Shown here: piece after piece, positions 1 to 9,556 of the stretch
How the letters are laid out: every line of letters begins with the position of its first letter
Position numbering within the stretch: the stretch's first letter is position 1
From: Hydractinia symbiolongicarpus
Taxonomy: Eukaryota; Cnidaria; Hydrozoa; Anthoathecata; Hydractiniidae
Direction of reading: 5' to 3'
DNA: 64,000 nucleotides
Assembly (NCBI RefSeq): GCF_029227915.1
Contig: NC_079880.1
Span: forward strand, 4,962,001 to 5,026,000
Translations under genes and position numbers: made by a program
Notes under the pieces: generated by a model
Told to the model about the DNA's origin: nothing
Seen by the model: only the letters and a program-made list of their open reading frames with translations
Databases searched by the model: none

Positions 1-22
1 AAACGCATGAGACTTGTAGTTT

Positions 23-44
23 TCAAAAATGTTTTCATTTTTGA
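23..44. repeat. Monomer dyad A (representative): 9-bp inverted repeat
   Basis: Arms TCAAAAATG and CATTTTTGA are perfect inverted repeats around a TTTT loop. The motif recurs in most monomers. Common variants keep it nearly intact (TTAAAAATG left arm) or weaken it (ATATTTTCATATTTG, CAGAAATG). It is flanked by ATGAGAC direct repeats at 7-13 and 44-50. Confidence 0.92.
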
Positions 45-116
45 TGAGACGCTTAATGAAAGATGTTTAATCGCCGGCAAACGAAATCCCGCGTTTTCCC
101 GTAAATCCGGGGCTTG

Positions 117-132
117 GCCCGTATAGTCGAAT
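117..132 (-). other. CENP-B-box-like motif, one base short (representative)
   Basis: The minus strand reads ATTCGACTATACGGGC here. The mammalian CENP-B box core is nTTCGnnnnAnnCGGGn. TTCG, A and CGGG all fit, but the spacer has three bases instead of four before the A. It is present only in GTCGAATG-type monomers; GTCAAAAG and GTCCAAAG types lack the TTCG half. Functional binding is not implied. Confidence 0.4.
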
Positions 133-696
133 GTATACAAAGAAAGTACCCTGTGAGTAAACTCATTTTCGGAACGATTTTTTAAATTATTTTTTCACCA
201 CTACAACGCATGAGACTTGTAGTTTTCAAAAATGTTTTCATTTTTGATGAGACACTGAATAAAAGAAGTTTAATCGCCGGCAAACGAAAACCCGCCATTT
301 CCCGTAAACCCCGGACTCGGCCCGTATAGTCAAAAGTATACAAAGAAAGTACCCAGTGAGTAAACTCATTTCCGGAACGATTTCTTAATTATTTTTTTTC
401 ACCACTAAAACGCATGAGACTTGTAGTTTTCAGAAATGTTTTCATTTTTGATGAGACGCTTAATGAAAGAGGTTTAATCGCCGGCAAACGAAATCCCGCG
501 TTTTTCCGTAAATCCGGGGCTTGGCCCGTATAGTCGAATATATACAAAGAAAGTACCCAGGGAGTGAACTCATTTCCCGAACGGATTTTTAAATTTTTCT
601 TTCACCACTAAAACGCATGAGACTTGTAGTTTTCAAAAATGTTTTCATTTTGGTGAGACGCTTAATGAAAGTGGTTTAATCGCCAGCAAACGAAAA

Positions 697-721
697 CCCG
701 CGATTTCCCGTAAATCCCGGG
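697..721. repeat. Monomer dyad B (representative): 10-bp core inverted repeat
   Basis: Arms CCCGCGATTT and AAATCCCGGG flank a CCCGT loop with one C-C mismatch. Another subtype has TCCGCGATTT with AAATCCCGGA, so the outer pair changes from C-G to T-A on both sides. At 11967-11991 the right arm is AAATCGCGGG and the dyad is perfect. Confidence 0.85.
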
Positions 722-1018
722 CTTGGCCCGTATAGTCGAATGTATACAAAGAAAGTACCCTGTGAGTAAACTCATTTCCAAAACGATTTTTTAAATTATC
801 TTTTCACCACTAAAACGCATGAGACTTGTAGTTTTTAAAAATGTTTTCATTTTTGATGAGACGCTGAATAAAAGAAGTTTAATCGACGGCAAACGAAAAC
901 CCGCCATTTCCCGTAAACCCCGGACTCGACCCGTATAGTCAAAAGTATACAAAGAAAGAACCCAGGGAGTAAACTCATTTCCCGAACGATTTTTTATATT
1001 ATTTTCTTTACCACTAAA

Positions 1019-3250
1019 CGCATGAGACTTGTAGTTTTCAAAAATATTTTCATATTTGATGGGACACTGAATAAAAGAAGTTTAATCGCCGGCAAACGAA
1101 AATCCGTGATTTCCCGTAAATCCCGGACTCGGCCCGTAAAGTCAAAAGTATACAAAGAAAGTACCCAGGGAGTAAACTCATTTCCCGAACGATTTTTTAA
1201 ATTATTTTTTCACCACTAAAACGCATGAGACTTGTAGTTTTCAAAAATGTTTTCATTTTTGATGAGACGCTTAATGAAAGAGGTTTAATCGCCGGCAAAC
1301 GAAATCCCGCGTTTTCCCGTAAATCCGGGGCTTGGCCCGTATAGTCGAATGTATACAAAGAAAGTACCCTGTGAGTAAACTCATTTTCGGAACGATTTTT
1401 TAAATTATTTTTTCACCACTACAACGCATGAGACTTGTAGTTTTCAAAAATGTTTTCATTTTTGATGAGACACTGAATAAAAGAAGTTTAATCGCCGGCA
1501 AACGAAAACCCGCCATTTCCCGTAAACCCCGGACTCGGCCCGTATATTCAAAAGTATACAAAGAAAGTACCCAGGGAGTAAACTCATTTTCCGAACGATT
1601 TTTAAATTATTTTTTCACCACTACAACGCATGAGACTTGTAGTTTTCAAAAATATTTTCATTTTTGATGAGAGGGTTAATGAAAGAAGTTTAATCGCCGG
1701 CAAACGAAATCCCGCGATTTCCCGTAAATCCCGGGCTTGGCCCGTGTAGTCGAATGTATACAAAGAAAGTACCCTGTGAGTAAACTTATTTCCAAAACGA
1801 TTTTTTAAATTATCTTTTCAGCACTAAAACGCATGAGACTTGTAGTTTTTAAAAATGTTTTCATTTTCGATGAGACGCTGAATAAAAGAAGTTTAATCGA
1901 CGGCAAAGGAAAACCCGCCATTTCCCGTAAACCCCGGACTCGACCCGTATAGTCAAAAGTATACAAAGAAAGTACCCAGGGAGTAAACTCATTTCCCGAA
2001 CGATTTTTTATATTATTTTCTTTACCACTAAACGCATGAGACGTGTAGTTTTTAAAAATATTTTCATATTTGATGGGACGCTGAATAAAAGAAGTTTAAT
2101 CGCCGGCAAACGAAAATCTGCGATTTCCCGTAAATCCCGGACTCGACCCGTATAGTCAAAAGTATACAAAGAAAGTACCCAGGGAGTAAACTCATTTCCC
2201 GAACGATTTTTTAAATTATTTTTTCACCACTAAAACGCATGAGACTTGTAGTTTTCAAAAATGTTTTCATTTTTGATGAGACGCTTAATGAAAGAGGTTT
2301 AATCGCCGGCAAACGAAATCCCGCGTTTTCCCGTAAATCCGGGGCTTGGCCCGTATAGTCGAATGTATACAAAGAAAGTACCCTGTGAGTAAACTCATTT
2401 TCCGAACGATTTTTTAAATTATTTTTTCACCACTACAACGCATTAGACTTGTAGTTTTCAAAAATGTTTTCATTTTTGATGAGACACTGAATAAAAGAAG
2501 TTTAATCGCCGGCAAACGAAAACCCGCCATTTCCCGTAAACCCCGGACTCGGCCCGTATAGTCAAAAGTATACAAAGAAAGTACCCAGCGAGTAAACTCA
2601 TTTTCCGAACGATTTTTTATATTATTTTTTCACCACTACAACGCATGAGACTTGTAGTTTTCAAAAATATTTTCATTTTTGATGAGACGCTGAATAAAAG
2701 AAGTTTATTCGCCCACAAACGAAAATCCGCGATTTCCCGTAAATCCCGGACTCGGCCCGTATAGTCCAAAGTATACAAAGAAAGTACCCAGGGAGTAAAC
2801 TCATTTCCCGAACGATTTTTTAAAGTATTTTTTCACCACTAAAACGCATGAGACTTGTAGTTTTCAAAAATGTTTTCATTTTTGATGAGACGCTTATTAA
2901 AAGAGGTTTAATCGCCGGCAAACGAAATCCCGCGATTTCCCGTAAATCCCGGGCTTGGCCCGTGTAGTCGAGTGTATACAAAGAAAGTACCCTGTGAGTA
3001 AACTTATTTCCAAAACGATTTTTTAAATTATCTTTTCACCACTAAAACGCATGAGACTTGTAGTTTTTAAAAATGTTTTCATTTTTGATGAGACGCTGAA
3101 TAAAAGAAGTTTAATCGACGGCAAACGAAAACCCGCCATTTCCCGTAAACCCCGGACTCGACCCGTATAGTCAAAAGTATACAAAGAAAGTACCCAGGGA
3201 GTAAACTCATTTCCCGAACGATTTTTTATATTATTTTCTTTACCACTAAA
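1019..3250 (+). repeat. 11-monomer higher-order repeat, copy 1 (2,232 bp)
   Basis: An offset of 2,232 bp superposes this unit on 3251-5482. Rare variants recur at exactly that spacing: a GAGAGGGTT monomer (about 1670 and 3902), a CATTAG variant (about 2442 and 4674), TTTATTCGCCCAC (about 2704 and 4936) and CAGCACTAAA (about 1818 and 4050). The unit consists of a 5-monomer and a related 6-monomer sub-block. The first monomer (1019-1221) is the most diverged from its partner. Confidence 0.9.
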
Positions 3251-5482
3251 CGCATGAGACGTGTAGTTTTTAAAAATATTTTCATATTTGATGGGACGCT
3301 GAATAAAAGAAGTTTAATCGCCGGCAAACGAAAATCCGCGATTTCCCGTAAATCCCGGACTCGACCCGTATAGTCAAAAGTATACAAAGAAAGTACCCAG
3401 GGAGTAAACTCATTTCCCGAACGATTTTTTAAATTATTTTTTCACCACTAAAACGCATGAGACTTGTAGTTTTCAAAAATGTTTTCATTTTTGATGAGAC
3501 GCTTAATGAAAGAGGTTTAATCGCCGGCAAACGAAATCCCGCGTTTTCCCGTAAATCCGGGGCTTGGCCCGTATAGTCGAATGTATACAAAGAAAGTACC
3601 CTGTGAGTAAACTCATTTTCCGAACGATTTTTTAAATTATTTTTTCACCACTACAACGCATGAGACTTGTAGTTTTCAAAAATGTTTTCATTTTTGATGA
3701 GACACTGAATAAAAGAAGTTTAATCGCCGGCAAACGAAAACCCGCCATTTCCCGTAAACCCCGGACTCGGCCCGTATATTCAAAAGTATACAAAGAAAGT
3801 ACCCAGGGAGTAAACTCATTTTCCGAACGATTTTTAAATTATTTTTTCACCACTACAACGCATGAGACTTGTAGTTTTCAAAAATATTTTCATTTTTGAT
3901 GAGAGGGTTAATGAAAGAAGTTTAATCGCCGGCAAACGAAATCCCGCGATTTCCCGTAAATCCCGGGCTTGGCCCGTGTAGTCGAATGTATACAAAGAAA
4001 GTACCCTGTGAGTAAACTTATTTCCAAAACGATTTTTTAAATTATCTTTTCAGCACTAAAACGCATGAGACTTGTAGTTTTTAAAAATGTTTTCATTTTC
4101 GATGAGACGCTGAATAAAAGAAGTTTAATCGACGGCAAAGGAAAACCCGCCATTTCCCGTAAACCCCGGACTCGACCCGTATAGTCAAAAGTATACAAAG
4201 AAAGTACCCAGGGAGTAAACTCATTTCCCGAACGATTTTTTATATTATTTTCTTTACCACTAAACGCATGAGACGTGTAGTTTTTAAAAATATTTTCATA
4301 TTTGATGGGACGCTGAATAAAAGAAGTTTAATCGCCGGCAAACGAAAATCCGCGATTTCCCGTAAATCCCGGACTCGACCCGTATAGTCAAAAGTATACA
4401 AAGAAAGTACAAAGGGAGTAAACTCATTTCCCGAACGATTTTTTAAATTATTTTTTCACCACTAAAACGCATGAGACTTGTAGTTTTCAAAAATGTTTTC
4501 ATTTTTGATGAGACGCTTAATGAAAGAGGTTTAATCGCCGGCAAACGAAATCCCGCGTTTTCCCGTAAATCCGGGGCTTGGCCCGTATAGTCGAATGTAT
4601 ACAAAGAAAGTACCCTGTGAGTAAACTCATTTTCCGAACGATTTTTTAAATTATTTTTTCACCACTACAACGCATTAGACTTGTAGTTTTCAAAAATGTT
4701 TTCATTTTTGATGAGACACTGAATAAAAGAAGTTTAATCGCCGGCAAACGAAAACCCGCCATTTCCCGTAAACCCCGGACTCGGCCCGTATAGTCAAAAG
4801 TATACAAAGAAAGTACCCAGCGAGTAAACTCATTTTCCGAACGATTTTTTATATTATTTTTTCACCACTACAACGCATGAGACTTGTAGTTTTCAAAAAT
4901 ATTTTCATTTTTGATGAGACGCTGAATAAAAGAAGTTTATTCGCCCACAAACGAAAATCCGCGATTTCCCGTAAATCCCGGACTCGGCCCGTATAGTCCA
5001 AAGTATACAAAGAAAGTACCCAGGGAGTAAACTCATTTCCCGAACGATTTTTTAAAGTATTTTTTCACCACTAAAACGCATGAGACTTGTAGTTTTCAAA
5101 AATGTTTTCATTTTTGATGAGACGCTTATTAAAAGAGGTTTAATCGCCGGCAAACGAAATCCCGCGATTTCCCGTAAATCCCGGGCTTGGCCCGTGTAGT
5201 CGAGTGTATACAAAGAAAGTACCCTGTGAGTAAACTTATTTCCAAAACGATTTTTTAAATTATCTTTTCACCACTAAAACGCATGAGACTTGTAGTTTTT
5301 AAAAATGTTTTCATTTTTGATGAGACGCTGAATAAAAGAAGTTTAATCGACGGCAAACGAAAACCCGCCATTTCCCGTAAACCCCGGACTCGACCCGTAT
5401 AGTCAAAAGTATACAAAGAAAGTACCCAGGGAGTAAACTCATTTCCCGAACGATTTTTTATATTATTTTCTTTACCACTAAA
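3251..5482 (+). repeat. 11-monomer higher-order repeat, copy 2 (2,232 bp)
   Basis: Nearly identical to copy 1; only a few single-base differences are visible, for example GTACAAAGG near 4408 against GTACCCAGG, and TCCGCG near 4350 against TCTGCG. The monomer carrying the ACGTGTAG variant occurs at about 3259 and 5491 here, and at about 2041 and 4273 in the other sub-block. This fits a 5+6 internal structure. Confidence 0.9.
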
Positions 5483-6607
5483 CGCATGAGACGTGTAGTT
5501 TTTAAAAATATTTTCATATTTGATGGGACGCTGAATAAAAGAAGTTTAATCGCCGGCAAACGAAAATCCGCGATTTCCCGTAAATCCCGGACTCGACCCG
5601 TATAGTCAAAAGTATACAAAGAAAGTACCCAGGGAGTAAACTCATTTCCCGAACGATTTTTTAAATTATTTTTTCACCACTAAAACGCATGAGACTTGTA
5701 GTTTTCAAAAATGTTTTCATTTTTGATGAGACGCTTAATGAAAGAGGTTTAATCGCCGGCAAACGAAATCCCGCGTTTTCCCGTAAATCCGGGGCTTGGC
5801 CTGTATAGTCGAATGTATACAAAGAAAGTACCCTGTGAGTAAACTCATTTTCCGAACGATTTTTTAAATTATTTTTTCACCACTACAACGCATGAGACTT
5901 GTAGTTTTCAAAAATGTTTTCATTTTTGATGAGACACTGAATAAAAGAAGTTTAATCGCCGGCAAACGAAAACCCGCCATTTCCCGTAAACCCCGGACTC
6001 GGCCCGTATAGTCAAAAGTATACAAAGAAAGTACCCAGCGAGTAAACTCATTTTCCGAACGATTTTTTATATTATTTTTTCACCACTACAACGCATGAGA
6101 CTTGTAGTTTTCAAAAATATTTTCATTTTTGATGAGACGCTGAATAAAAGAAGTTTAATCGCCCTCAAACGAAAATCCGCGATTTCCCGTAAATCCCGGA
6201 CTCGGCCCGTATAGTCCAAAGTATACAAAGAAAGTACCCAGGGAGTAAACTCATTTTCCGAACGATTTTTTAAAGTATTTTTTCACCACTAAAACGCATG
6301 AGACTTGTAGTTTTCAAAAATGTTTTCATTTTTGATGAGACGCTTATTAAAAAAGGTTTAATCGCCGGCAAACGAAATCCCGCGATTTCCCGTAAATCCC
6401 GGGCTTGGCCCGTATAGTCGAATGTATACAAAGAAAGTACCCAGGGAGTAAACTCATTTCCCGAACGATTTTTTAATTTTTTTTTTTCACCACTAAAACG
6501 CATGAGACTTGTAGTTTTCAAAAATGTTTTCATTTTTGATGAGACGCTGAGTAAAAGAAGTTTAATCGCCCTCAAACGAAAATCCGCGATTTCTCGTAAA
6601 TCCCGGA
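5483..6607 (+). repeat. Partial, rearranged third 11-mer HOR unit, interrupted by the LINE
   Basis: The unit begins like copies 1 and 2. From the monomer near 5889 it switches to the phase of the other sub-block (CCCAGCGAG with TTTTTTATATT), as if one internal block had been skipped. It then continues with less regular monomers until the LINE junction at 6607/6608. Confidence 0.7.
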
Positions 6608-6698
6608 TTTTTTTTTTTTTTGATTTTTGATTTTCTCTTTATTTAACGTCGATAGATACAATAGTATTTAAATAACTAATTTAAATCGACAACAAAAC
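6608..6698 (-). other. LINE 3' untranslated region and poly(A) tail
   Basis: About 90 bp lie between the ORF2 stop codon and the satellite. On the element strand the segment is A-rich, with an AATAAA-like word in the reverse complement near 6640. It ends in two ATCAAAA-type units and 14 A. Such a tail is the expected product of target-primed reverse transcription. Confidence 0.8.
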
Positions 6699-9554
6699 TT
6701 AAAACAAGGCAAACAGCGATAAAGAATAAGAAAAATAAATAAATAAATAAGTAAAGTTAAAATATGTATGGTATATCATGCATATTTTACAGGTGCAAAC
6801 ATCACCTTCCCAAAATTTTATTGAGCTACGGAAGGCTTCGAGAGAAGGAGCATTCTTTGTAGCGTCAGGCACAGATATCCATAGCTTCCCTGCAATATTT
6901 GATAAAGTATTTAAGCCATAGTACGTTGTCCGACAAGTTGGTCGCCTGATCAAATTAAAGCAACGAAGGTTGTACATGTTTTCCCTAACAGAAAATATCT
7001 CGTTCATATATAGAGGTGACAATCCATTTAAAAATTTGTAAACCTCTTTCATTAAATTCTGTAAATTGATGATGTGAATATTTTTAACATTACATAAAGA
7101 TAAAAGTTCATCGTAACTGCCATTTATATCGTCCTGTATGATTCTTAGACAACGTTCATGAATACGATTGATTCGATTATTCGCAACTTTTCCACAAAAC
7201 ATCCATACTAAGGGACAGTAAGAAAACTGAGACAAAATAAATGAATTGAAGAGAAAACGCTTCATCTTGGGTGTCAAAAAGGAAGATATCCTTTGAAGCA
7301 CGTTGAGTTTCCTACTAGCCTTATTACAGATGTTTTTGACATGCGAATGAAAGTTTAGTCTCGAGTCAATCGTAACACCAAGAAGCACTACAGACGATTT
7401 ACACGCAATTTTCAAATGGTTAAATATCAAACTTTCATCGTGATGACCTAATACAATATATTGATACTTTTTCAAATTTATTGCTAAGTAATTTTCATAA
7501 AACCAATTATTAACTATGACCAAATTAGTAAGCAGTGTTTGTTTTACATCTTCTAATGAATTTTCACAAGCATATAAGGTGTTATCATCTGCAAAGTTAC
7601 AAAGGGATGATTGAATAATGAACCAGAATAAATCGTTTATAGAATAATTGAAGAAAGGAGGTCCTAAGATTGATCCTTGTGGAACTCCAACTTGAAGAGG
7701 AAGCCATTCGCTAAAAGAAGAATTTATTCTGGTTCTCTGAAAACGATTTTTCATGTATGAGTGAATAAATAATAAAGAAGATTCAGAAAAACCATAGGCA
7801 TGCAGCTTTGCAATAAGCAAATCATGGTTGATAGTATCAAAAGCTTTTGAAAGGTCCATTAGCACTGCTCCAACTACACCCTTATTATCAAGTGTGCTTT
7901 TCCATTGTTCAATCATTCGAATGAGAGCATATTGTGTATTATAACCCTTTCTGAAGCCTGATAGATGAGGGCTGAGTTTGTCATGCATAAAAGTGTGCAT
8001 TTGATTAAGAATAATTCTTTCAGAAACCTTTGATAAACAGGGAAGCAAGCTAACAGGTCTATAGTTCTCCTTATCATTACAGTCATCCTTCTTAAAAACA
8101 GGTATAACCTCTGCAAGTTTTAAATCATCAGGAAAAATATTAGACTGTAAACAAAAATTTATAATATTAGTGAGGATAGGAACAAAGATATGAATAAACT
8201 TTTTCAACATAAAAACTGGAAAATCACCACTAACAGAAGATTTCTTTGCATCCATGTCTTTGATGACTTTGAGAACATCAGGCTGTTCAACCAGCGAAAA
8301 ATAGAACTTTTCATCATAACCCACATTTTCACGAATTTTCAAAATACTGATGTGATTAGTATACGAGTGGATTGCATCGTGAATGGTTGCTGTATGTGTA
8401 TCATCGTTTGGTTTGATTGGTAAATTTTTCGTGATGTTGGTGTAATATTCATTGAAGATTTTGCATAATTTTTGTTCGTCGGTGACTATCTTTTCTTTCT
8501 CGATTAAGATAATTTTGTTGGTGTTATAACTAACGTTTGAAAACAATGGCTTGACAGACTTCCAGAACTTTTTATTATCAGTAATGCTTGTCATACGTAA
8601 ACCCTTGAAATACGAACGTCTGGTTTTTCGTAATAAGGAAACACAGTAGTTTCTCTGTCTAGTGAAGTTGGACCAATTTTCTTTTGATCGTGGTTTGTTA
8701 TATATGCGACGAAGTTTGGATCTGTGCATAATAGCTTTGCGAAGCTCCTTGGTGATAAAAGGTGCGTTATTGAATCTTAGTATTTTCTTTTTCAATGGTG
8801 CAAAATGGTTTAGCGTAGACGTGATGCATAAATTGAATTGGTTAAAGTCGTAATTGTTCTCAAGTAATTTCAAAAAGTTCATTGATAATGTTCTTTCAAA
8901 ATCAAAGTAGTCAATTTTGTTGTAATTTCTGTAGTGTTTCACAATTGGGTCGCCTTTAATCACGTTCATTCTCATCACACTTCCAACAAATAAATGCCAA
9001 TCTGATATGCCAGTTTCGATTGTTACACTATTTTTAAAGAAATTTGGTTGATTTGTTAATATGTGATCAATGCAAGAAGGCGAAGTACTTGACTTAAAGC
9101 AGGTTGGTGATTTGATTAGTCTATGGAGGTCGTATGTTGAAATGAAGTTATCGAAATCTGTGTCACTTATTTCCATGTTTAAATCACCCATAATTATGAT
9201 GTTTTCGTGATAGTTGAGATGTGAAATCAATACATTTGCGATTTGAGTTAAAAAGTAGTAATTTTTTTGTAACGGTGGTTTATATGCACCGATTAAAAGC
9301 CATTTGCGTTTTCGAAGATTTATTTCGACAACTAAAACTTCGATATCATCCGGTAAAGTATATTTTCGCAACACTTTGAAGTGAATATTTTCATTTATAT
9401 AGAGTAAAATACCGCCACCATGTCAATTTCTATCTTTCCTCAGAATTGCGTAATTATCTAACTTAAATTGAGCATCAGTGAACGATTCATCTATTTTCGT
9501 TTCAGTTAGAAGCAGAACATCAATATTGTGCTTGAAAGTTAAATCAATTGCTTC
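6699..9554 (-). pseudogene. LINE ORF2: apurinic-like endonuclease + reverse transcriptase, 5'-truncated with one stop codon
   Basis: This protein would nick target DNA and reverse-transcribe the element RNA at the nick. The readable frame is 951 codons: 43 codons, an in-frame TGA at 9423-9425, 16 codons, then an uninterrupted 891-codon frame from a GTG at 9372-9374. That GTG is only the first start-like codon after the stop and is unlikely to be the native start. Endonuclease motifs are TETKID upstream of the TGA and, numbered from the GTG, GDLNM (63-67), DHILTN (103-108) and SDWH (124-127). Reverse transcriptase motifs are ENYRPVSLLP (436-445), LMDLSKAFD (505-513), GVPQGSILGP (563-572) and catalytic FADD (594-597, bases 7584-7595). 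These are followed by LGVTID (665-670), CPLVWMF (720-726) and a terminal C-x-C-x2-C (C860, C862, C865). The family usually has Leu-Leu after GP where this copy has Pro-Phe, another hint of decay. The extreme N-terminus is missing. No ORF1 is present. Confidence 0.92.
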
Positions 9555-9556
9555 GA

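Larger units (their letters stand above)
1..6607 (+). repeat. 203-bp satellite array, left segment
   Basis: About 32 tandem head-to-tail monomers of 202-204 bp. The word CGCATGAG recurs at 4, 207, 411, 614, 816 and 1019, and so on to the LINE junction. All copies share one orientation. The array is already mid-repeat at base 1, so it extends beyond the window. No host gene is seen. Short open frames recur with the monomer and are not credible genes. Confidence 0.98.
6608..9556 (-). mobile_element. 5'-truncated non-LTR retrotransposon (CR1/Jockey-like LINE)
   Basis: A single LINE copy lies in the satellite on the minus strand. Its 3' end (left side) is a run of 14 T at 6608-6621, which is a poly(A) tail on the element strand, followed by short ATCAAAA-type tail repeats. 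Its 5' end (right side) stops abruptly inside the endonuclease domain at about 9554. Satellite phase is kept across the insertion: the left flank ends in CCCGGA and the right flank resumes GACTCGG or CTCGG, so at most 2 bp of target-site duplication is visible. Clade assignment rests on protein motifs and is tentative between CR1, Rex1/L2-like and Jockey groups. Confidence 0.93.

Noticed and set aside
117-132. A genuine mammalian-type CENP-B box
   Set aside because: The spacer is one base short of the consensus and the host appears to be an invertebrate. Kept only as a similarity to test.
1428-3899. Repeated plus-strand open frames starting MRLVVFKN (65-79 codons) as small genes
   Set aside because: They recur with the monomer in every array block, vary with subtype, end at monomer borders, and have no independent coding signal. 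They are chance frames in the satellite.
7913-8853. Small open frames on either strand inside the LINE (7913-8116 minus, 8190-8423 plus, 8662-8853 plus)
   Set aside because: They overlap the reverse transcriptase/endonuclease frame in other phases and show no recognisable domain.
9372-9374. GTG as the true start of the LINE protein
   Set aside because: The endonuclease domain clearly continues upstream in the same frame (TETKID, HGGGILLYI). The GTG is merely the first start-like codon after the TGA at 9423-9425.
6608-9556. LTR retrotransposon or retrovirus-like element
   Set aside because: No LTRs, gag, protease, RNase H or integrase are present. The endonuclease-RT order, FADD motif, poly(A) tail and 5' truncation fit a non-LTR element.
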